Source of the DNA: Planctomycetaceae bacterium
GTDB taxonomy: Bacteria > Planctomycetota > Planctomycetia > Pirellulales > Pirellulaceae
DNA: 20,895 nt
Assembly: GCA_018658605.1 (NCBI GenBank)
Contig: JABHUV010000276.1
Coordinates: forward strand, 1 to 20,895
Direction: 5' to 3'
Part shown: positions 15,726-20,895 of the stretch, piece by piece
How the letters are laid out: each line of letters begins with the position of its first letter
How positions within the stretch are numbered: the first letter of the stretch is position 1
Program-made: the position numbers and the translations under genes
Notes under the pieces: generated by a model
Told to the model about the DNA's origin: nothing
Databases searched by the model: none
What the model saw: the letters and a program-made list of their open reading frames with translations, nothing else

Positions 15726-16685
15726 CTACTCCCAATCCAAGTGTTCAAACCGAATATCCCGTGTTTCTTCTCCGTCGCCAGTAGTTTCCGCCAAGGAACC
15801 GTATAATTCAGGGCGACGGGCACGCATCCACCGCGTACCCGTTGCGCGATCGCACAGCGACAAGTCCAGATCGGCTATAATCATCTGTACGCGAGGTTCG
15901 GTTGCTTCCACAATCACTCGGCCGTAAGCATCAATAATCATTGCATTTCCAGTGCGAACTTCATCATCGTCACGCCCAATTCCATTACTAAATACCAAGA
16001 ACATGCCATTGTCATGTGCTCGTGACGGCAACCAACGCATCAGCCAACCCCGGCCCTTTTCACCGTTGCACTGTTGCTTCAATTCGTCATATCGCGAGTC
16101 GCCACCTTCCCACAAATCAACATCGATCACCCCCATCGCTTCTGGACTGCCAGAGTTACAACCACCAGTTTGGTGCGGGGCCAACAAAATTTGCGCACCA
16201 AGCAGCGCAGTTGCTCGTACATTTTCAACAATATTATTATCGTAACACGTCAGCACACCAAGTCTCACACCGTTTGGCATGTCCAACACGGTGAAGCTAT
16301 CGCCACTGGCCAAATGTTCGCTGATAAAACAATGCAATTTCCGATGATTCACCCAGGTGCCATCACCGTTAACTACAAAAAATGAATTGTAAAGTACTCC
16401 GTGCTCATCCAATTCGACCAGTCCCACCCCGATGGAAATATTATATGTCTCGGCGAGTTCCCTAACTTCCGTACACGCTGAACCGTTGGGCACGTTCTGT
16501 CCGATACCTTCAAGTTCCGCTCGCGTTAGGTTTCGTAAATGCCAGTATCCCGACAAGCAGCATTCTGGAAATAGCACCAACTCTACGTGTTTTGACGCGG
16601 CTTCGATTACAAAACCCTTAACCACCGCCATATTCGCAGTGACATCGCCTGGGAAATGCTGGTATTGTACTGTTGCCACTTTCAT
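15726..16685 (-). CDS. nitrilase-superfamily carbon-nitrogen hydrolase
   Basis: 319 residues with the Glu-Lys-Cys catalytic triad of the CN-hydrolase fold: Glu41 in LFPECCLSGYW, Lys116 in HRKLHCFISEH, Cys147 in LTCYDNN. GRVIVEATEP and MIIADLDL close the core. These cytosolic enzymes cleave amides, carbamoyl groups or nitriles. Between residues 173 and 225 there is an unusual acidic/basic segment (CNSGSPEAMGVIDVDLWEGG, then LKQQCNGEKGRGW) which looks like an extended substrate-binding loop; RARRPELYGSL near the end is also seen in relatives acting on carbamoyl or formamide substrates. The substrate cannot be predicted. ATG at 16685 gives the family start MKVATVQYQ. It converges on rsmH. Confidence 0.88.
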   Translation of the reverse strand: MKVATVQYQHFPGDVTANMAVVKGFVIEAASKHVELVLFPECCLSGYWHLRNLTRAELEGIGQNVPNGSACTEVRELAETYNISIGVGLVELDEHGVLYNSFFVVNGDGTWVNHRKLHCFISEHLASGDSFTVLDMPNGVRLGVLTCYDNNIVENVRATALLGAQILLAPHQTGGCNSGSPEAMGVIDVDLWEGGDSRYDELKQQCNGEKGRGWLMRWLPSRAHDNGMFLVFSNGIGRDDDEVRTGNAMIIDAYGRVIVEATEPRVQMIIADLDLSLCDRATGTRWMRARRPELYGSLAETTGDGEETRDIRFEHLDWE

Positions 16686-16720
16686 CAGCGAAAATTTAGC
16701 CCCCTGTGTTGTGAGTAAGG

Positions 16721-16764
16721 CAAAAAAAAACAGCCAGTTCAGTATTGTAACCGAAACTGGCTGT
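16721..16764 (-). terminator. strong rho-independent terminator of the 66-aa gene
   Basis: A perfect ten-base inverted repeat (ACAGCCAGTT and AACTGGCTGT, 15-base loop) is followed on the minus strand by a nine-base T-run. It stands 23 bases after the stop of the small membrane-protein gene and just upstream of the amidohydrolase start, separating the two same-strand genes. Confidence 0.9.
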
Positions 16765-16786
16765 CATGTTTTACGGTGTCGACCGT

Positions 16787-16987
16787 TTATTCACCACTGT
16801 CAAACGCGAAGTCATCGCCCATCGGCAAAAACTCGTCGCCAAAATCTATTTCAATTTCCACAGTTTCAAGGTTTACTTCGGCAGGGGGTGTTGTACGGCG
16901 ACTACTATATCCATAGGCAACCAACGCGCAGATCATGACCATTAAACCGAGTGATACTACAGCCATTCGTTTGATGAAACGTTTCAT
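16787..16987 (-). CDS. small single-pass membrane protein with acidic tail
   Basis: 66 residues starting at ATG 16987 with AAGGA seven bases upstream; the frame extends further but without a comparable ribosome site. Residues 1-7 are basic (MKRFIKR), 8-27 form one hydrophobic segment (MAVVSLGLMVMICALVAYGY), then SSRRTTPP and a strongly acidic tail (EIEIDFGDEF, DDFAFDSGE). The segment is either a signal anchor with the tail outside or an uncleaved signal. I recognise no family. A very strong intrinsic terminator follows directly and a large inverted repeat precedes it, so it seems to be an independently expressed transcription unit, which supports it as a real gene despite its size. Confidence 0.65.
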   Translation of the reverse strand: MKRFIKRMAVVSLGLMVMICALVAYGYSSRRTTPPAEVNLETVEIEIDFGDEFLPMGDDFAFDSGE

Positions 16988-17038
16988 AATAATTCCTTTT
17001 GGGGTTTTGTAGCTCAACCAATGCCAAGCTAGGGATGC

Positions 17039-17090
17039 CGGTAAACTCGCCTCGCGAAGCGTGGGGCTTTCACGAGGCGGTAATTTACCG
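17039..17090. repeat. nested inverted repeat between DUF1571 and small-protein genes
   Basis: Three stem segments are nested: outer CGGTAAA (17039-17045) with TTTACCG (17084-17090), middle CGCCTCG (17048-17054) with CGAGGCG (17073-17079), and apical AAGC (17057-17060) with GCTT (17066-17069). It lies 24 bases after the DUF1571 stop and about 50 bases upstream of the 66-aa gene start, both on the minus strand. No T-run follows on either strand, so it is not a standard intrinsic terminator; it may stabilise the 3' end of the DUF1571 transcript or act in the leader of the small gene. Confidence 0.7.
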
Positions 17091-17113
17091 ATCAGAGAAC
17101 GTATATTTCAAAG

Positions 17114-17965
17114 TTACTTATTAGCAGTGCCTTTGAAATTGTAATTTGGATTGTTCACGTCAAAATCAATGTTTTTAAATCCGTTGTTGAGTTTCACATT
17201 TACGTAGGTGTACTCTTCGATCAACTTGGGACGAGCACCAGGAGTTTCCGGCCAGTCGTAAGATACATAACGCACAGGGACCTGCAACTCATCGTCAATA
17301 AAGATTTGAGCAACGTGAAAATCATAAGGTGCTCGCTTGTCCGGATGAATCACTTGAATCATCGTGCATTTACGTTTGTTGATCAAAGCCTCTTTACGAA
17401 ATTGCACCTTACACATACCGGCATTCATGTCTCTTTCGGCACGAGCAATTAGTTGTACGATAAGGTTTTCCAATCCAATTTCTGTTACGGGATAACGCTG
17501 CCCCTTCATTGCCAAAAATCCGACTGGATCCAGCCAAAGGTCCGGTATGGCAGCCTTCAAACCTGTGCCGCCCTCATGGGCGCACATCTTATTTTGATTG
17601 CGTCCCTCAACAAATATAACCTCACGCCCCTTAGCGATTGCGGGTTTCACAAAATACATATACGTTGCAAAAGGCACACCAGGTTTGGCATTACGAACCT
17701 TGACGTAAATGTATTCGGAAGTTCCGAGTACCCCGTCAATACGCTCCCGCTTTACAAGAGTCGCCGTGTAGTCGTTAATGTTTTTTATACTATTCTCTAG
17801 TGCCGCTTTAGCGATATCAATGGCGGGTTTTAAGGGATGTTGCAGTTCAGCAACTCCAGCACCTTTGTTAGCAGCAACTCGAACTGATTGCTGTTGGGCT
17901 TGAGAATTTATCGCGGTGAGTACAAGGCTAAATAAAACAGCCCCGTGTAAAAACTTGTGAATCAT
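17114..17965 (-). CDS. DUF1571 family exported protein
   Basis: 283 residues with an N-terminal signal peptide (MIHKFLHGAVLFSLVLTAINSQA, cleavage before QQQ). The mature protein shows the DUF1571 pattern: INDYTATLVKRERIDGVLG, YIYVKVR, PFATYMYFVKPA, GREVIFVEGRNQNKMCAHEGG, LWLDPVGFLAMKGQRYPVTEIGLENLI, and a final strand series with QVPVRYVSYDWPE and LIEEYTYVNVKLN. Such proteins are frequent in planctomycetes and resemble LolA/LppX-like half-barrels used with envelope lipids or lipoproteins; their own function is unproven. GGGAGA five bases before the ATG supports the start. It heads a leftward unit; the nested hairpin follows its stop. Confidence 0.88.
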   Translation of the reverse strand: MIHKFLHGAVLFSLVLTAINSQAQQQSVRVAANKGAGVAELQHPLKPAIDIAKAALENSIKNINDYTATLVKRERIDGVLGTSEYIYVKVRNAKPGVPFATYMYFVKPAIAKGREVIFVEGRNQNKMCAHEGGTGLKAAIPDLWLDPVGFLAMKGQRYPVTEIGLENLIVQLIARAERDMNAGMCKVQFRKEALINKRKCTMIQVIHPDKRAPYDFHVAQIFIDDELQVPVRYVSYDWPETPGARPKLIEEYTYVNVKLNNGFKNIDFDVNNPNYNFKGTANK

Positions 17966-18096
17966 GTGAATCTCCCTATCACTGGACGCCCTGCCTACTG
18001 GGTGCCCTCACGTCAAACTTCCCTGGTGAAATATAAATACCAACGGACTCCGTTCAACCACATCCCGTAGCATCCCAGATGGTATGCCTTTCTTAT

Positions 18097-18111
18097 CGCC
18101 AAGATTTGGCG
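18097..18111. promoter_or_regulatory. candidate operator CGCCAA-GAT-TTGGCG
   Basis: A perfect 6-3-6 inverted repeat lies within the 275-base divergent region between the DUF1571 gene and the metallo-hydrolase gene. Its compact symmetry fits a dimeric regulator site, but I cannot tie it to a promoter element, and the rest of this gap shows nothing else firm. Confidence 0.25.
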
Positions 18112-18240
18112 TCGTAAACTACTATTGCGAGTCGACAAAAATGGCTTTTCCGACTTTAATATAGACTTATATTTACCATATCAGGATAGCGGGACATTAC
18201 TACGTATCCTCCCTAACTTGCCAAAAGCGAATAAGGTACC

Positions 18241-18909
18241 ATGACTAAAGCTAGCCTATCGGAAACACCCGTACAGATTACCACCGTTGTCTCAGAAATG
18301 TTCGCCGAGAATGCGTTTATCGTTCACTTGCACGATAGAAACGATTGTATCGTCATAGATCCTAGCTTCGATACCGAATCGATTCTTGATTATATAGACA
18401 AACACGACTTAACCGTATCTGTTATTCTCAATACACATGGGCATACAGACCATATCGTCGGAAACGAAGCAATTAAGTCCCAGTTTCCGAGCGCGCCGCT
18501 CATCATAGGCACCGGCGACGCACCTAAGCTGACGGACCCCCAATTGAATTTATCAGCATCCTATGGGCTTGCAATTGTGAGTCCGCCTGCCGATCAAACG
18601 GTGGTGCATGGAGAAATCATTGAGTTTGCCGGGATCCGACTCGAAACTCGCAACACACCCGGTCACAGCTGTGGTCATGTGGTGTGGATTTGCCACGACA
18701 CAACTCCAACGATCGCCATCAATGGTGACGTCCTATTCGCTGGTAGCGTCGGCCGCACCGACTTCGCGGACGGCAGCTTCGAAATACTTGAACAATCAAT
18801 AAGGGAACAGTTGTACACCTTACCCCCGGACACAATCGTGCTTACAGGACACGGAAACGCCACAACGATTGGCCAGGAAAAACAAACCAATCCTTTTGTA
18901 TCCGAGTAA
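18241..18909 (+). CDS. metallo-beta-lactamase-fold hydrolase (glyoxalase II-like)
   Basis: 222 residues of the MBL fold. The binuclear zinc site is complete: His66, His68, Asp70 and His71 in NTHGHTDHIVGN, His142 in TPGHSCGHV, Asp163 in NGDVLFAGSVGRTD and His204 in LTGHGNATTIG. The segment GSVGRTDFADGSFEIL and the ending GQEKQTNPFV are common in the short glyoxalase-II-like group, which hydrolyses thioesters such as hydroxyacyl-glutathione or acts as a general MBL hydrolase. It lacks the long C-terminal domain of true GloB. AAGGT just before the ATG supports the start. It is monocistronic and converges on the histidine kinase gene. Because the genome may not use glutathione, the natural thiol ester is uncertain. 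Confidence 0.9.
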   Translation: MTKASLSETPVQITTVVSEMFAENAFIVHLHDRNDCIVIDPSFDTESILDYIDKHDLTVSVILNTHGHTDHIVGNEAIKSQFPSAPLIIGTGDAPKLTDPQLNLSASYGLAIVSPPADQTVVHGEIIEFAGIRLETRNTPGHSCGHVVWICHDTTPTIAINGDVLFAGSVGRTDFADGSFEILEQSIREQLYTLPPDTIVLTGHGNATTIGQEKQTNPFVSE

Positions 18910-18954
18910 GGCTTGGAGGCTAACGCGATTTGAAAACCAAATTCGGCCCTGTAC

Positions 18955-20697
18955 CTATTTACGCGGAAAAACACCCGTCTCCAACATGTCCTGCTCTAAA
19001 TCAGAATCAGCTTTTGATGCTTCAATACTCGAGTGACCCACAGGCACAAACAACTTAAATGTCGACCCTTCGCCTATAACCGACGACACGGTCAGATCAC
19101 CCCCATGTTCACGCATTACTTTCCGGCTCACAGCCAAGCCTAAACCTGTTCCCTGGCCACCCTTGTCTGAAACAAATGGAGCGAATATCTTTTCAATTTC
19201 ATCGGTCGCGATTCCTTTACCTCGATCCACGACGTTGATAAATTGCGCCGCCTCACCCTGCTCAAGGTACACCTGTACAGTGGCGTCATCGACATCAGTA
19301 CAAGCGTCAATCGCGTTGGAAACAACGTTCCATACCACGCGATGGATACCTAGTGCATCGATCAACACATCATCCAAATCCGTCGAAGTGTCAATTTCTA
19401 ACATAACATCCTTTTCAGCTGCTCGGGGGGTCAACATCTCAACAACCTCGTTCGCAATCTCTTGCAAACTAACTCTTTCACGTTCTGGTTGTCGATCTTT
19501 ACTGTAGGACAACATGTCCATAACTAATCCAGATATGCGATCCTGATTTCGTTTAACAATGTCCCACCCTTGGGCAATCGCCATGCAGTCGTTTTGCTGC
19601 AATCCATCCTCAACAACAAATCCCCCACCGCGAATACCCTGGAGTATGTTTTTTATATGATGCGCGATACTTGTAACGGTTTGCCCCATGGCTGCGAGTT
19701 TTTCAGATTGCAACATCGCACCATAGTAGTACGTATCCTCCACGGCCAAAGCAGTTTGATGCCCGATCGCGACCAGCATTCTTAAATGTTCATTCGTAAA
19801 TATTCGAACATGTTTACCTAGCAAAGCCCCCTGATCCGGGACGGCGGTATCAATATAAATAACTCCCACCACGCCATATCGACCAGTCAAGGGAACACAA
19901 ATAGCCTCATTGACCCTGTTACCAACAATACTGTCACTTGCCTCCCAGCGTTCGTCACGACTCGCATTCGTCGATACGACGCCCTCTCCATTGTCGATTA
20001 CATACTCCAAAATACGCCTGCTAATAACCAATTGGTCGGACTCAGGCACCGCATCGCGATCTCTTCGCAGCCTCGGAGAAAGCTCTCCGGTTCGTTGGTC
20101 AATCAACAATATGCAGGCACGATCCGCATCAACCCAGTCAAAAACCAAAGACAGAACCCGCTCCAGTAATTCGTCAATATCGAGCGTCTGCGAAACGGCT
20201 AACGTCGTTTGGTACATCACCTGCAAATGGCTTCGCAAAGCTTCCGCTTCGACTTTAGGTTGTTCCCCGTCGCTATTTGTCAGCAGAGAATCGGCGGATG
20301 GTAATACACCGCCACCGAATTGTGGAACGACCGACTCGAGGATCTGCGAGTCAAAAGCTGCATTGTCGTCAAACTGTACTTCGGGAGAATACTGGGTGGC
20401 ATCCCCGCCGCCCAGTTCCCTGATGACGATGTGCGTGTTACCCATCTGAATTCGATCACCGCTGCTCAAACGTGCCGAACTGGTCCTCTGGCCATTTACG
20501 AACGTGCCGTTAGAGCTTTCCAAATCAACTACATTAAACCCGTCACCGTCAGGTTGGAGTTCAGCGTGAAAGCGCGAAACCTCCGAGTCGTGTATTTGTA
20601 GATCATTATTGCTATCGCGACCGAAGCGAAAAATCTTGTTCGCAATCTCTAGACGTTCGCCCTGGTCGAAGCCTTGGATGATGTGAATAGAAAACAT
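18955..20697 (-). CDS. FHA-GAF sensor histidine kinase
   Basis: 580 residues in three parts, with no signal or membrane segment, so it is cytosolic. Residues 1-95: FHA domain with the phosphothreonine-binding set FGRDSNNDLQI (Arg27), SEVSRFHAEL (Ser41, His44) and ESSNGTFVNG (Asn63). Residues about 165-325: GAF sensor domain. Residues 330-555: kinase with an H-box TSIAHHIKNILQGIRG (His346/His347), N-box NVVSNAIDA, G1 DRGKGIATDE, F-box FAPFVS and G2 GTGLGLAV. The residue after the presumed phospho-histidine His347 is Ile rather than the usual Glu or Asp. An acidic stretch (SKADSDLEQDMLE) closes the protein. AAAGG seven bases before the ATG supports the start. There is no adjacent response regulator. 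FHA suggests input from Ser/Thr kinases, which planctomycetes have in number. Confidence 0.92.
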   Translation of the reverse strand: MFSIHIIQGFDQGERLEIANKIFRFGRDSNNDLQIHDSEVSRFHAELQPDGDGFNVVDLESSNGTFVNGQRTSSARLSSGDRIQMGNTHIVIRELGGGDATQYSPEVQFDDNAAFDSQILESVVPQFGGGVLPSADSLLTNSDGEQPKVEAEALRSHLQVMYQTTLAVSQTLDIDELLERVLSLVFDWVDADRACILLIDQRTGELSPRLRRDRDAVPESDQLVISRRILEYVIDNGEGVVSTNASRDERWEASDSIVGNRVNEAICVPLTGRYGVVGVIYIDTAVPDQGALLGKHVRIFTNEHLRMLVAIGHQTALAVEDTYYYGAMLQSEKLAAMGQTVTSIAHHIKNILQGIRGGGFVVEDGLQQNDCMAIAQGWDIVKRNQDRISGLVMDMLSYSKDRQPERERVSLQEIANEVVEMLTPRAAEKDVMLEIDTSTDLDDVLIDALGIHRVVWNVVSNAIDACTDVDDATVQVYLEQGEAAQFINVVDRGKGIATDEIEKIFAPFVSDKGGQGTGLGLAVSRKVMREHGGDLTVSSVIGEGSTFKLFVPVGHSSIEASKADSDLEQDMLETGVFPRK

Positions 20698-20779
20698 ATA
20701 CGAACCTTTACAATACTAAAGCGTCTCGGTCTGCTGCAGTCACAGAACCCGCTATACGCTCGTTCAACAATACGACGAT

Positions 20780-20785
20780 ATTATA
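20780..20785 (-). promoter_or_regulatory. candidate -10 box upstream of the histidine kinase
   Basis: On the minus strand the hexamer is a perfect TATAAT about 83 bases before the kinase start. No good -35 hexamer stands at 16-18 bases from it, so the call is weak. Nothing else is seen in 20698-20895, which is the upstream region of the kinase and may continue outside the window. Confidence 0.3.
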
Positions 20786-20895
20786 CCTCGATACTTCCCA
20801 CTTGTACGCCCCCGAAATCCGACTAGCAATAAACGCTATCAAGCGTGAAAAGCGCATTTTCAGGTCCCCGACTTACTTGACGTTATCCTAGACAG

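Noticed and set aside
5976..20697. The NarL-type regulator and the FHA-GAF kinase as a two-component pair
   Set aside because: They are about 12 kb apart, and NarL-type regulators usually pair with HisKA_3 kinases while this kinase has a HisKA-like H-box and standard HATPase motifs.

Overview
This is an ordinary-looking chromosomal stretch with high gene density and roughly balanced base composition. It most likely comes from a planctomycete, probably near the Pirellulales. That placement rests on family content rather than a marker gene: a DUF1571 protein, a DUF6807 (PmoA-like) protein, an FHA-GAF-histidine kinase, a BshB1-type deacetylase without its pathway partners, rsmH standing outside any division cluster, and several small proteins of types I recall mainly from planctomycetes. 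There is no transposase, integron, phage module, CRISPR array, tRNA or rRNA. Every recognised gene reads through without a frameshift.

Layout. 1-2309: the 3' end of a DUF6807 gene, an exported SMP-30/gluconolactonase-like protein and a glycine-zipper lipoprotein. 2306-4451: sucC-sucD (succinyl-CoA synthetase, TCA cycle) on the minus strand. 4452-5915: a leader region holding an intrinsic terminator, then a 74-aa conserved-type protein followed by a XerC/XerD-like recombinase. 5976-8455: an orphan NarL-type response regulator, a BshB1-like deacetylase, an exported beta-rich protein and a 65-aa small protein. 8471-12360: cobL (cbiE-cbiT fusion), an A-type Fe-S carrier with its own terminator, a divergent Nudix-like protein, and a class I cysteine desulfurase. 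12426-15717: queA, then a GT4 glycosyltransferase that overlaps rsmH by ATGA. 15726-17965: a nitrilase-family amidohydrolase, a 66-aa membrane protein with a strong terminator, and a DUF1571 exported protein. 18241-20697: a glyoxalase-II-like metallo-hydrolase and an FHA-GAF-histidine kinase.

How the genes fit together. Most are housekeeping functions scattered as single genes: TCA cycle (sucCD), sulfur mobilisation and Fe-S assembly (cysteine desulfurase plus A-type carrier), tRNA queuosine (queA), 16S rRNA methylation (rsmH), corrin methylation (cobL). The strand flips almost every gene. There are eight convergent pairs, one sharing its stop codons within CTAG, and few possible operons: sucCD, the 74-aa gene with xer, the glycosyltransferase with rsmH, and perhaps the Nudix-like gene with the desulfurase.

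I did not find a convincing new multi-gene system. The best leads are the possible attenuator or small gene upstream of the xer pair, the nested inverted repeat at 17039-17090 with the small membrane-protein gene beside it, the degenerate Nudix protein, and a histidine kinase whose H-box lacks the usual acidic residue after the phospho-histidine.
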